Below, piece after piece: positions 53,128 through 62,462 of a stretch of DNA of 64,000 nt. A program made the translations under genes and the position numbers. The notes under the pieces are model-generated. The model was given only the letters and a program-made list of their open reading frames with translations. It did no database searches and was not told the DNA's origin. Source of the DNA: Holophaga foetida DSM 6591 (GTDB lineage Bacteria; Acidobacteriota; Holophagae; Holophagales; Holophagaceae); assembly GCF_000242615.2 (NCBI RefSeq), contig NZ_KI912268.1:1443725-1507724 (forward strand), in the 5' to 3' direction. The first letter of the stretch is position 1. Every line of letters begins with the position of its first letter.

Positions 53128-53254
53128 CCGGCCCCCCATGGATTGATAATGAAACGAATATCCAGAAGGCGTCCCTTTCTCCATGGGAACGGAAAAGCAG
53201 GCCCGTTGAACGTCGCCTATCAGCCGCCCGACGGGATCAAGGCACACTGAATCC

Positions 53255-54238
53255 ATGGCCGACCCTCTCCTGACCCTCGACTCTCATGTGGACACCCTGG
53301 AACGGGCCCTGGATGCCGCCCTGGATCTCCGCCTGGACCAGCGCGGCAGATCCTGTCTCGACCTGCCTCGGATGGAAGCGGGGGGGCTCTGGAGCGCGTG
53401 TTTCACGGCCTTTCTCCCGCAAGGCCCCCTCACCGAACAGGCCCGACGGGCTGCCCTGGCCCGGGCCGAGGCCATGCTGGCCATCCTGGACGGCTTGGCG
53501 GAATCGGCAGCAGAACGCTGCGGCAGGGCCAGGAATCCCGAGGAGCTGCACGGTCTTCACGCCCAGGGCCGCCGGGCCCTGGTGGCCTGCCTGGAGAATA
53601 CCTATCCCCTGGGCCGGGATTTCAAGGACCTGGACCGTCTGGCAAGCATGGGCCTGGCCTACGCCACCCTCTGTCACCAGGGCGCCAACTGGGTATGCGG
53701 CAGCAACCTCGAACCCCAGCAGGGACTGACGGCCTTCGGCCGACGGCTGGTGCACCGCCTGAATGAACTCGGAATCATGGTGGATGTCAGCCACGCCTCG
53801 GAGCGCAGCGCCTGGGAGGCCCTGGAAGTCAGCCGCGCACCGGTCATCGCCAGCCATAGCAGCTGCAAGGCCCTCTGCGACCACCGCCGCAACCTCTCCG
53901 ATGATCTGCTGAGGGCCATCGCCCACTCGGGCGGCGTGGTTCAGATCTGCGCCTACAGCCCATTCCTTCGGCTCGGAGCAGGGGAGAACGAAGCCTCCGT
54001 CTCCGACTTCGTGGATCATCTGGAACACGCCATCGCCCTGGTGGGGGTGGAGCACGTGGGGATCGGCTCCGACTTCGATGGAGGAGGCGGCCTGTCGGAT
54101 TGCCCGGACGCGACCCATCTGCCCAGGATCACCGAGGAACTGATCCGGCGGGGCCACGGGGAAGCCCAACTGGGGCTGATATGGGGGAAGAATTTTCTGC
54201 GGACCTGGGAGGAGACTCTGGGACGTGCTTCAGCCTGA
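53255..54238 (+). CDS. Membrane dipeptidase (M19 family)
   Basis: The 327-aa protein has the first metal ligands in LDSHVDTLE (H11, D13). Then come a Glu in LVACLENTYP, His in DVSHASERS, His in IASHSSCKALC, the conserved RNLSDD, and GVEHVGIGSDFDG. It is a Zn-dependent dipeptidase. No signal peptide is seen, so it is likely cytosolic despite the family name. Length is somewhat short but all key residues are visible. It is divergent from the heptosyltransferase gene. Confidence 0.92.
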   Translation: MADPLLTLDSHVDTLERALDAALDLRLDQRGRSCLDLPRMEAGGLWSACFTAFLPQGPLTEQARRAALARAEAMLAILDGLAESAAERCGRARNPEELHGLHAQGRRALVACLENTYPLGRDFKDLDRLASMGLAYATLCHQGANWVCGSNLEPQQGLTAFGRRLVHRLNELGIMVDVSHASERSAWEALEVSRAPVIASHSSCKALCDHRRNLSDDLLRAIAHSGGVVQICAYSPFLRLGAGENEASVSDFVDHLEHAIALVGVEHVGIGSDFDGGGGLSDCPDATHLPRITEELIRRGHGEAQLGLIWGKNFLRTWEETLGRASA

Positions 54239-54302
54239 CATGCGGCAAAAGCTCGTGGTAAGTGATGGCGAACCATTCTCCCAGCCCAGAGAAGCCTCTT
54301 GG

Positions 54303-55478
54303 TTAAGCTTTGGATCGCCGGTCAAGGAATGCAACAATTCCTTGTTCTTGAGAGAGGTGTTGTCTGATGATTTTCGCAACTCGTTTATGCAGTCCCTTGG
54401 CTTCGAGTCGGTCGTAGGCGAGTTCCAAATCACCAGGGCGTGTACGGAGGAGATGGTTGAGCACCTCTGAGGCTTGGGCTCGATCCTTGGTCGCCTTCGC
54501 ATGCTCGATGATGGGCCTTTCTTCGGACACGATCAGCTTGTGAAACCCGAAGCGTGCTGGGTCTGGGATTTTGACCAGCGTTGCCCCTCCGTTAATCACA
54601 ATGCCATCAACATTACCTTCTAGGAGGTAGTCCATGTACGGCATGGGAAGCGCCGAGGCGTTGAATCTTGGAATAAAAACAGGAGAGAATGGACCAGTCC
54701 TGGATGCAGTGGTGAGTAGGTCAACCCGCAGTTTTTGTCCACGAATGGCATACGACGTGGATGGACTCCTTGGGTCAAGGCCAGGGGTTGGCAGAAAACC
54801 CATGTTAAGCGCCTCCAATGTCCCCCAAACGCCTGTGTCCATCGGTGGGACAACAATCTCTAGCGATCGAAATGAAGCAAGGTCAATATCTTGAGTCCTA
54901 CTAGCGCTTTGCCACCGAACACCAAGCATATTGCCCATTGCAACATAGGCATGAGTCCCGACCAGGACTCCTCCAAGGCGAAACAAACCACTTGCAGCAA
55001 GTGCATTGATCACTTTCGCCGAGGCATGATCAACCGAGGCACACCCACCAATAATAAGCATTGACGCCATTCGGTTGATATCGGCTGTAATTTCCATCGA
55101 TTCGGTGCGCGACGTTTGATGTTCGTCAATCAGCTTGCGTGTTTTCTCGTTATCGGGGCCAACATAAAATTCCTCACGGCCACGGGCTCCTTCCGAAGTT
55201 CTGAAGTACCAGTTCTCCTTGCCGCCCTTTGACTTTCGGCTGAACGATCCGGGCAGGCTTCCAAACGTCCTGTCGAATTCCATGCCTTTTAGCCGTTCGA
55301 GAAGCTCTATGTATAAAGTTTGAGTGTCTGTCGGGATTGGCTTCGGGAGCTTGGGAGTAGGAACTGGCAATTGGGCTGGCTCCGAATCTTGGCTCGGATC
55401 CCCAAATAGACGGCTTTCTGACAATGAAAGCGGTATCGATTTCGGACCGGCCTCCGGAGCATTCGGCCTCTTTGGCAT
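54303..55478 (-). CDS. GSU2403-family nucleotidyltransferase-fold protein, low GC
   Basis: I used the ATG at 55478, preceded by AGGGG; the open frame reaches 55595. The 391-aa protein has RLGGVLVGTHAYVAMGNMLG and TQDIDLASF (a Pol-beta-type GT and D-x-D pattern), followed by YAIRGQKLRVDLLTT. This matches the nucleotidyltransferase-fold family including GSU2403 (COG5397-like). It stands alone, and its GC content is clearly below that of its neighbours, so it looks transferred. Substrate unknown; some proteins of this fold are toxins. Confidence 0.75.
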   Translation of the reverse strand: MPKRPNAPEAGPKSIPLSLSESRLFGDPSQDSEPAQLPVPTPKLPKPIPTDTQTLYIELLERLKGMEFDRTFGSLPGSFSRKSKGGKENWYFRTSEGARGREEFYVGPDNEKTRKLIDEHQTSRTESMEITADINRMASMLIIGGCASVDHASAKVINALAASGLFRLGGVLVGTHAYVAMGNMLGVRWQSASRTQDIDLASFRSLEIVVPPMDTGVWGTLEALNMGFLPTPGLDPRSPSTSYAIRGQKLRVDLLTTASRTGPFSPVFIPRFNASALPMPYMDYLLEGNVDGIVINGGATLVKIPDPARFGFHKLIVSEERPIIEHAKATKDRAQASEVLNHLLRTRPGDLELAYDRLEAKGLHKRVAKIIRQHLSQEQGIVAFLDRRSKA

Positions 55479-55877
55479 ATCAAAATCCCCTAGGAACAAC
55501 GGTATACCCAAAGTAGAATACACATTGGGTATACCAGATTCAAGCCTAGATGTATATCCGTCAAAGGCAAGATCGCAGTTTTTGAAGTGGTTCACTCTCG
55601 ATTTCCCTGAACCAGCGTTCCATTACCTCGCCAGAGGCGTGCTCCAGGGTCTTCATCTTCAGGTATAGAACCCTTTCTGGAGCCGCCCATTCGAGAGCCG
55701 ACAGTGCCGTGCAGCGGGGCGGCCAGGATGAAGGGGATGAACGGGACGGCAAACAGGAGGCGTTTGTCAGCCCATGAGCAGCCGGAGGGGGTGGCCCGAA
55801 CCTCCCAATTTTCTTGCCGTGAGGTGTGCAGCCTCCGCACAGGTGACTCCGCGGCTGATCGTGCTTTTGCTTTGCCA
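55479..55877. other. Gene-free gap with short repeat
   Basis: No convincing gene is seen. At 55722-55745 it contains GCCAGGATGAAGGGGATGAA, the same short repeat as at 6287 and 9128. Confidence 0.5.
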
Positions 55878-58220
55878 TCACTTCGCCGATTCCGCGGAAT
55901 CAGTCCTGGAGGGCGGCAGGGTCAAGAGACGAAGGCCATCCCCCCCCACGACCGACCACCCCCCGGGGCTGGCCTCGATGCGCAACCCGAGGTGTTCCCC
56001 GGTGATGCCCGTCCGGCGGACTCCAGCCCTCCCGAGGGTTTCCAGGGTGACCGCATCGGGGTGCCCGAAGCGGTTGTTCCGCCCTGCCGTGATCAGGGCG
56101 ACCTCGGGCCTGAGTGCCTCGATCCAGGCCGGGTCCGAGGCGTTGGCCCCGCCATGGTGTCCCGGCTTCAGGAGGCGCAGGAAGGGCTCATTCCCAGGAT
56201 CCCCCAGGTCCAGGAGATCCCGCTCCTGGATCCCCAGGGCATCCCCCATCAGCCAGAGCTCCCGATCCCGCCACCGGACCCTCAGGACTGCCGAAACCAT
56301 ATTGGCGTCTGAAAGCGCCAGGGGCACCGGGGGCCACCGGACAGAAAACTGAGCCTCACCCCTCATCCAGACGTCTCCCCTTTTCAGCGCGAAGTCAGGC
56401 GCGATGACTGGGATGAAGGGCTTCCAGTCCGCAAGCTCCGCCAGGGCGGGTCCATGCACCGAGGCCAGGGGCCAGAGCCGGGCCAGGGTGGGCCATCCCC
56501 CGGCGTGGTCGCCGTGGGGGTGGGTGACGATCAGGTGCACCGGCTCCCGCACCCCCCGACGGCTCAGGACCCGGACCAGACGTCGGGCACTCCAGGGGCT
56601 CTGTCCCGTATCCACCACCGTGGCATCACCTCCGGGCACCCGAAGGAGGAGGGCGTCCCCCTGGCCGACTTCCACACTCTCCAGACTCAGGGTCCGGGGG
56701 GCCCACCCCGTGCCACGGCTGGCAAGAAGGCTGAAGCTGGCGACCAGGATCCCCACGGCCAGGGCCCGGGTGCGCCGGAAACGCGCATGGAACTGGGCCA
56801 GGAGCAGCCAGCCCAGACACAGGGCGATCCAGGGCCACAGGATCCCCGTCCCCAGGGGGACGACCCGGGCGAAGAAGGGCACGACCCGTTCTCCGGTCCA
56901 GGCCAGGAGGTGCCCCGTAGCGCCCACAGCGCCGGGGATCGGAAGCAGGGTCAATCCCAGGCAAAGGGGCGTCAGGACAACCACAAGGGGAAGCACCAGG
57001 AGATTGGCCAGGACACCCCAGAGGGGGGCCCCTCCATGCAGAAGGGCCAGGAGGGGCATCGTGGAGAGCCAGGGTGCCGCAAGACGCGCCAGGGGCAGAG
57101 ACCAGCGCCCCAGGAGGGGAGAGATCAGGCCCGCCAGTGGCTCCGCTGCCCAGATAAGGCCCAACAGGGCGAACCAGGCCAGCAGGAACCCCGGTTCACA
57201 TCCAGCGGCGGGGTGGGACAGCAGCCAGGCCAGGAGGGCTCCGTGAAGGGTCAACACCGGGGGAAGCTTCCAGCCGCTTTCCTTTCCCAGGGCCCAGGCC
57301 AACCCCATGAGGAGCCCCCGCCACACCGGAGCGGAAAGGCCCACCAGCAGAGCGTAGACCACGCCAGTGGCCGAGGCCGCCCATCCCCCGCCCCGTTGGC
57401 AGATCCGACCCCAGAGCCAGAGGACCGCCCCCATCACCAGGGTCACCTGAAGCCCGGATACCACCAGGGTGTGGATGGTCCCGCTTTCCGCAAAAGCCGA
57501 GAACAGTTCGTCCCGGGCCGGGGGAAGCCCCAGGGTCAGAGCCCCCCATAGCTCCTTTGCCACGGGCGGGAGCCCAAGGGCTTCGAAACGCCGCCGCATG
57601 AATATCTGTAGGCGCAGGAGTGGCGAGAGCCTGGGAGGCCCCAGCACTTCCATGAGCAGTGCGGAGCGCAAGTGGATCTTCCGGGGACTTTCATCACTCC
57701 GGGCCCGCCACAGGGGACGCTCCCCCAGGAAGCGGGGCGCGGGCTCCACTCTACGAAGTTCCCCCCGGAAGCGCACGGGGGTTCCGGGAGGCGGTGCCGT
57801 CTCCCCTTCGAAAGGAAGGCTGACCGGAAGGTCCAGTCCTCGCAGCCCCTCAGGAGCCAGCACTTCGACCCGCCCTACCCGACGCTCCCCCATCGGCGTC
57901 CACGGAGCGCAGACCCGGGCATCGATCTCCAGGAACCCCACTGGGAGCTTGGTCTCCCAGCGCGCCTTGCGGGCCAGGCCCAACAGAGTGATCCAGGCCA
58001 GAATCAGGGAGAGGGGCAGCACCCGCCAGCGGTGTGAGAACAGGAGGGGAAGGCTTCCCGCGCTCAGGATCCAGCCTAGCCATAGCCCTTTGCCAGGGAG
58101 CTGTCCGTCCCAGGCTTCCGGAAGAATCCACGGGAGGGTGCAGGCCAGAGCCAGGGCCCAGGGAAGACCCCAGAGCCCGCTGCCGCTGAAGCGCTGCCAG
58201 ATTCCGGCCCGTGAGAGCAT
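55878..58220 (-). CDS. comEC: ComEC/Rec2 DNA uptake channel protein
   Basis: The ATG at 58220 gives 780 aa; longer frames overlap the divergent gene. The N-terminal half has membrane helices and a DUF4131-like OB region (residues ~50-180). Next is the competence core (about 240-520: LVVSGLQVTLVMGAVLW, SAPVWRGLLMGLAW). A C-terminal metallo-beta-lactamase domain has HPHGDHAGG and LLKPGHHGGANAS. ComEC carries single-stranded DNA across the inner membrane. With comEA and prepilin at the window start, it supports natural competence. Confidence 0.93.
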   Translation of the reverse strand: MLSRAGIWQRFSGSGLWGLPWALALACTLPWILPEAWDGQLPGKGLWLGWILSAGSLPLLFSHRWRVLPLSLILAWITLLGLARKARWETKLPVGFLEIDARVCAPWTPMGERRVGRVEVLAPEGLRGLDLPVSLPFEGETAPPPGTPVRFRGELRRVEPAPRFLGERPLWRARSDESPRKIHLRSALLMEVLGPPRLSPLLRLQIFMRRRFEALGLPPVAKELWGALTLGLPPARDELFSAFAESGTIHTLVVSGLQVTLVMGAVLWLWGRICQRGGGWAASATGVVYALLVGLSAPVWRGLLMGLAWALGKESGWKLPPVLTLHGALLAWLLSHPAAGCEPGFLLAWFALLGLIWAAEPLAGLISPLLGRWSLPLARLAAPWLSTMPLLALLHGGAPLWGVLANLLVLPLVVVLTPLCLGLTLLPIPGAVGATGHLLAWTGERVVPFFARVVPLGTGILWPWIALCLGWLLLAQFHARFRRTRALAVGILVASFSLLASRGTGWAPRTLSLESVEVGQGDALLLRVPGGDATVVDTGQSPWSARRLVRVLSRRGVREPVHLIVTHPHGDHAGGWPTLARLWPLASVHGPALAELADWKPFIPVIAPDFALKRGDVWMRGEAQFSVRWPPVPLALSDANMVSAVLRVRWRDRELWLMGDALGIQERDLLDLGDPGNEPFLRLLKPGHHGGANASDPAWIEALRPEVALITAGRNNRFGHPDAVTLETLGRAGVRRTGITGEHLGLRIEASPGGWSVVGGDGLRLLTLPPSRTDSAESAK

Positions 58221-58247
58221 ACTGAGGTGTACCTCCCGGGACAAACC

Positions 58248-58940
58248 ATGACACATTTGTTTAAAACAGTCCTCTACGGCGCGCTCCTCACCCTGCCCCT
58301 TCAGGCCTGGAGTCCGAAATTTCATGAGGTCCAGACCCGGATGGCGCTGGGAATGGTTCCCACTGGCATGAAGCAGTTCCTGCTCCTGCACCCCCTGGCC
58401 CTGACAGAAGGGGCCCGGGGCATTCCCAATGATCAGGTGCCCACGGTGGAAGAAGTGGAGGAGCAATTCCAGCGGGTCCTCCGCATGAGCGAGGAACGTC
58501 GTCATCCAGAGACCCTGGTGCGGGAACTGGGCACCCTGGCCCACATGGCTCAGCTCTTGGCGGATCCCTCGGCCATCCGGGGCGTGACCCCTCTCCGGGA
58601 GCACTTTGAGGCCTATGCCGATGAGCTCACCCAGCACTTGGTGATCACCGGCGAACCATATTGGGCGGCCAAGGGCCCCCTGGACACCAGGGGCCCCCTC
58701 CTCCTGGCCGCCAAGACCAAATTCCAGCGCCACACCGTGCTTTCGACCCAGTTCGATGAGTCAACGCGGCAAAGGATCGGCTCATGGGACCTCCGAAGTC
58801 TTCCCTTCGCCCAGCTCCAGCTCGCCTTCTCGGATGGCGTCAACTCCACCGCCAATCTGTGGATCCTGGCCTGGCGGGCCACCGGGGACCTCTGGATTTC
58901 ACCGGAAAATTCCCACGGAAGTCTCAGCAGCCTCGACTAG
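58248..58940 (+). CDS. Secreted protein of unknown function
   Basis: The ATG at 58248 opens a clean signal peptide (MTHLFKTVLYGALLTLPLQAW). The 230-aa product continues WSPKFHEVQTRMALGMVP and then long helical stretches. The W...H...A...P opening recalls the start of zinc-dependent phospholipase C/S1-type proteins (W at +1, then His ligands). I see too few ligand histidines to claim that. It is divergent from comEC, with the two starts about 28 bases apart. Function unknown. Confidence 0.7.
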   Translation: MTHLFKTVLYGALLTLPLQAWSPKFHEVQTRMALGMVPTGMKQFLLLHPLALTEGARGIPNDQVPTVEEVEEQFQRVLRMSEERRHPETLVRELGTLAHMAQLLADPSAIRGVTPLREHFEAYADELTQHLVITGEPYWAAKGPLDTRGPLLLAAKTKFQRHTVLSTQFDESTRQRIGSWDLRSLPFAQLQLAFSDGVNSTANLWILAWRATGDLWISPENSHGSLSSLD

Positions 58941-58992
58941 GATTTTTTATGAATTGGAGCTATCTTTTCTCATCACGACTCTGGAGACTCTG

Positions 58993-61023
58993 ATGGCCTA
59001 TACCCGCCTTGGAAACTACCTGCTTGCCAGCGAACTTTCGGCGGACCCCCTTGGCGGAATCCATCGTGGCTTCACCACAGCCGGCCCAGCACTCGACCAT
59101 AACTTCCTCATCAGGGCATTCTCCCAGGAGATCCAGGACGCCGGACTGACGGAACGTGGCGAGGACATCGAACGAGCCATCGGCAGCCTGAGCGGCGCCA
59201 GGGGACTGGGAGCCGGATACCGGATGGAGGTCACCGCCCCTGCTCACCTGGCCTGGGACTACCTTCCGGGCCGCAGCCTGGCCCAGCTGATCGAGAAGAC
59301 CCGGCAGGAGCAGATCCCCCTGGGGATTGATCACGCTCTGTCCATCACCCAGGGTGTCACCCAGGCTCTTCTTCAGATGCGGTCCAGGGGGCTGTCCCAT
59401 GGGATCCTCTCCCCCCACAGCGTCTGGGTCAGCTTCGAGGGCGCCACCCAGATCGCCGATGCCCCCGTGGCTCCGACTATCTGCTCCATCCTGGCCAAGT
59501 GCCCCTCCCTGGCCAAGGCGCTGGACGCCTATCGCCCCACCAAGGCAGCCAGTGCCTTCCATATCGATCTCTTCGCTCTTGGCGCCATGTTCTTCGAGCT
59601 TCTGACCCTGGGAAAACTCCCCCCCCAGGATCAGATTCCCGCCGCCCTGGCCCAGGCCACCCTGAAGGCCGCTCAGGACGAAGCCCCCGTTCCCGCCGAG
59701 ATCCAGAACTTCCTGGGCCGCCTCCTCATGGTGGGCCAACCCTTCGAGAGCGCCGAAGAACTCAGCTCCACCCTGGAGAGCGTGCTCTACGACGGGGACT
59801 ACAGCCCCACAACCTTCAACATGGCTTTCTTCATGCACACCCTCTTCCGGGAGGAGAACGAGCAGGACACGCTCGGCATGAAGGAGGACCAGACGCAGGA
59901 TTTCACGCCCTACCTGCCGACCCCGGCGGAGGTTCCGGTCTCTCCGGCCAACCGCAGGAAGATGGTCCGGTGGGCCAGCATTGGCGGCGCGGCCCTGGTC
60001 ATCGTAGTCGGCGGCCTGGTTTACAACAACCACCAGTCCAGCAAACGGGCCGAAGAACTCCAGGCCAAACTGGACCAGCTGACCCGGTCGGAAAGCGCTG
60101 AAGAAGCCAATCGGATGAAGATCCAGCAGCAGGAAGAAGAGAATCGCCGGAAGAGCGAGGCGCTTGAAAAGGAACTCGAGGAACAGAAGACAGCCGCAGA
60201 GAAGGCCAAGCTCAAGGAAGCCCTGGAGGCATCCAAGAAGCAGGCGGAGGAGCTGGCCAAGAAACGCATTGAGACTCAGAAGCGCCTTGAGGAGATCCGG
60301 GAGAAGAAGCGGCTCGCGGCCGAAGCGGCTGCGAAGAAGAAGGGGAACAGTCAGCCCCAGGCCCAGATTCCTCCTCCGTCTCAAGCCCAGGTTCCGCCCG
60401 CAACTCAGCCCCAAGTCCAACCGCAAACCCATGCCCAACCGTCCTCCTCGGACTCCCAGGCCCAGATGCTCAATGCCGCTCCTGCCCGTTACCCCCAGGC
60501 TGCGGTGCGACTCAACGCCGCATCCCAGGACCGTTCAGTGACCGTGAAGATTTACGTGGATTCCATGGGGAGACCCCAGAAGACCATCGTGGTCAACGGT
60601 GTGGCAGGCAGCTACGGGTTCGACGAGGCCGCCGTGGAGGCCGCCAAGTCATCCTCCTACAAGCCTGCCACCCAGAATGGTCGGGCTGTCCCGGGCTGGA
60701 TCACCAAGACCTATGCGTTCGCAGCCCAGGGGCATGGCACTTCCGCCTCCTCCAGCGAATGCCAGATGGTCAATGTCGCCCCGGTCAAGCTCTCTTACGC
60801 CTCCCGGAAGTACCTGGATCAGGACCGCGCCGTGACCGTCAAGGTCTATGTCGACTCCATGGGGCGCCCCCAGAAGGTCATCGTGGTCAGCGGCGTCCCG
60901 GGCTCCGGAATTGACGAAGCCGTCCGGGACTCCGCCCTCGCCTCTGCGTACAAGCCGGGCGAACGGGAGGGCAAGCCTGTGGCCGGCTGGGTCACCAAAA
61001 CATATAGCCTCTCCAAGCAATGA
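58993..61023 (+). CDS. Pseudokinase-coiled coil protein with two TonB C-terminal domains
   Basis: The ATG at 58993 follows GGAG (676 aa). Residues 1-290 look like a Ser/Thr kinase fold (IQDAGLTERG, WDYLPGRSLAQLIEKTRQ, FHIDLFALGAMFFELLTLG). The catalytic loop is HGILSPHS instead of HRDxKxxN, DFG is replaced by IADAP, and the glycine loop is LSADPLGGIHRG, so it is probably inactive. A transmembrane helix (about 320-340), a coiled coil (about 345-450), a Pro/Gln linker, and two TonB C-terminal domains (about 497-578 and 590-676) follow. A cell-envelope scaffold is the likely role. Confidence 0.82.
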   Translation: MAYTRLGNYLLASELSADPLGGIHRGFTTAGPALDHNFLIRAFSQEIQDAGLTERGEDIERAIGSLSGARGLGAGYRMEVTAPAHLAWDYLPGRSLAQLIEKTRQEQIPLGIDHALSITQGVTQALLQMRSRGLSHGILSPHSVWVSFEGATQIADAPVAPTICSILAKCPSLAKALDAYRPTKAASAFHIDLFALGAMFFELLTLGKLPPQDQIPAALAQATLKAAQDEAPVPAEIQNFLGRLLMVGQPFESAEELSSTLESVLYDGDYSPTTFNMAFFMHTLFREENEQDTLGMKEDQTQDFTPYLPTPAEVPVSPANRRKMVRWASIGGAALVIVVGGLVYNNHQSSKRAEELQAKLDQLTRSESAEEANRMKIQQQEEENRRKSEALEKELEEQKTAAEKAKLKEALEASKKQAEELAKKRIETQKRLEEIREKKRLAAEAAAKKKGNSQPQAQIPPPSQAQVPPATQPQVQPQTHAQPSSSDSQAQMLNAAPARYPQAAVRLNAASQDRSVTVKIYVDSMGRPQKTIVVNGVAGSYGFDEAAVEAAKSSSYKPATQNGRAVPGWITKTYAFAAQGHGTSASSSECQMVNVAPVKLSYASRKYLDQDRAVTVKVYVDSMGRPQKVIVVSGVPGSGIDEAVRDSALASAYKPGEREGKPVAGWVTKTYSLSKQ

Positions 61024-61988
61024 TGTCTGCACCCCAACCCGGAAATCCAACCGGGGATCTGGCGCACGGACTGGTCAGCGTCATCATCTGCACTGCCGCC
61101 GCAGACGAGCGGAGGGAGATGCTGAGGGACGCCGTCCAGTCCGTTCTGGTGTCCAACCAGATCTCGAAACGTCCCTGGGAACTCCTGGTCGTGGACAACT
61201 CAAGGGACGGACGCCTGGAGCCCTGGCTTGTATCCCTGCAGCAGTCCTGGCCGGAGATGGCAATCCGCTGGATCCCGGAGCCCGAACCTGGGATATCCCG
61301 GGCCCGGAACAGGGGTGTGGCCGAGGCCAGGGGGGGATACTTCTGTTTCGTGGATGACGATGTCCTGGTGCCTCCGGGCTGGATGGATCACATGGTCGAA
61401 GCCCTGTCCCTGGCCCCCGGCGCGGGCTGCATCGCAGGCCGCATCGAGCTTCGTTTTGAGCAGGAGCCTCTGCCCAAATGGCTTGACCCAAGGCTTTACG
61501 GCTACTACAGCCAGTTCGACAAGGGAGCCCTGTCGGGAGTCATGACCCGGGACATCGAGTTCTACGGAGCCAATTTCCTGATCACGAGGGAAACAGCGCA
61601 GCGGATTGGAGACTTCAGCCTCATGCTCGGACGCGTCGGCACGTCTCTCCTGAGCGGTGAGGATACCGAATACGCCCGGCGCATCACGGCGGCAGGAATC
61701 CCTATCGTCTATTCCAGCGAAGGCTATTTGGTCCACCGGGTCCCGGCCAGCCGACTGCGATTCCGCTGGATGCTTCAACGGGCCTTCCAGGGTGCCCTGA
61801 GCCACGCCAGCATCATGGATCCTGTCGACCGTCGGGAAATGCACTCCAAGCTCTTCCTGAAGCTCCTTTCCCTCATCCTGGAAATAGCCTGGGCCCTGCC
61901 GACGGCGGCATTCTCTCCCCGGCGGGCGGCCAGGAAGCTGCTCCGATTCTCACACCTGATGGGAATCTGGCGCTGCCCCGCAACGTAG
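61020..61988 (+). CDS. GT2 family glycosyltransferase
   Basis: The start overlaps the previous stop (ATGATG), so translation is likely coupled. The 322-aa protein has LVSVIICTAAADERREML, ELLVVDNSRDGR, EPGISRARNRGVAEARG and the DXD motif CFVDDDVLVPPGW. A C-terminal ISRRFRWMLQRAF-like helix region and a hydrophobic stretch (LFLKLLSLILEIAWALPTA) suggest membrane contact. The acceptor is unknown. Confidence 0.88.
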   Translation: MMSAPQPGNPTGDLAHGLVSVIICTAAADERREMLRDAVQSVLVSNQISKRPWELLVVDNSRDGRLEPWLVSLQQSWPEMAIRWIPEPEPGISRARNRGVAEARGGYFCFVDDDVLVPPGWMDHMVEALSLAPGAGCIAGRIELRFEQEPLPKWLDPRLYGYYSQFDKGALSGVMTRDIEFYGANFLITRETAQRIGDFSLMLGRVGTSLLSGEDTEYARRITAAGIPIVYSSEGYLVHRVPASRLRFRWMLQRAFQGALSHASIMDPVDRREMHSKLFLKLLSLILEIAWALPTAAFSPRRAARKLLRFSHLMGIWRCPAT

Positions 61989-62048
61989 GCTCGTTGGCCT
62001 GGATCTGCACACCCACGACGGTGTCACCCAGCTCAGAGGGGGATTCCC

Positions 62049-62462
62049 CTAGAGCAATCCGCGCTCCGCCCCGAAGGCCTCCAGCCTGCGCCGGATCTCG
62101 TCGCGGGCGATGCGCATGGGCTCCCGGAGTTGTTCCGGCGTGGGATCGGAGACTTGGCTGGCGGGATCCGGGATGGGCCAGTGAAGGCGCTCGGCTTTGC
62201 CCAGGAAGAGGGGGCAGACCTCTTCGGCGCAGAGGGTGATCACCACATCGACACTGGCCTGATCGATCTCCTCGACGGACTTGCTCCGGTGGGCGCTGAT
62301 ATCGATGCCCAGTTCCGCCAGTACCTCAATGGCCTGGGCGTTCACCCGGCTCGGGCGGCTGCCCGCGCTCTGGACAAGCAGTCCCGGGAAGAGCTGGCGG
62401 GCCAGCCCCTCGGCCATCTGGGAGCGGGCGCTGTTGGCCACGCAAAGGAAAAGGATGTTCAT
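62049..62462 (-). CDS. arsC: Arsenate reductase, low-molecular-weight phosphatase (thioredoxin) type
   Basis: The 137-aa protein has the CX5R loop C7-VANSA-R13 ([13 protein letters not shown]), a second pair of cysteines C78 and C83 (ITLCAEEVC), and the acid D99 in HWPIPDPA. That is the thioredoxin-coupled arsenate reductase design rather than a tyrosine phosphatase. It reduces arsenate to arsenite for Acr3 to export. It overlaps acr3 by ATGA and is last in the operon. Confidence 0.95.
   Translation of the reverse strand: MNILFLCVANSARSQMAEGLARQLFPGLLVQSAGSRPSRVNAQAIEVLAELGIDISAHRSKSVEEIDQASVDVVITLCAEEVCPLFLGKAERLHWPIPDPASQVSDPTPEQLREPMRIARDEIRRRLEAFGAERGLL

Noticed and set aside
55878..58733. 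A longer ComEC with a start at 58733
   Set aside because: The extra 171 residues overlap a divergent gene with a signal peptide and have no ComEC features; the ATG at 58220 fits the family.
62030..62052. A bidirectional terminator (AGGGGGATTCCCCT) between a glycosyltransferase and arsC
   Set aside because: The stem is short, the T-tracts are absent, and it overlaps the arsC end; evidence is too weak.
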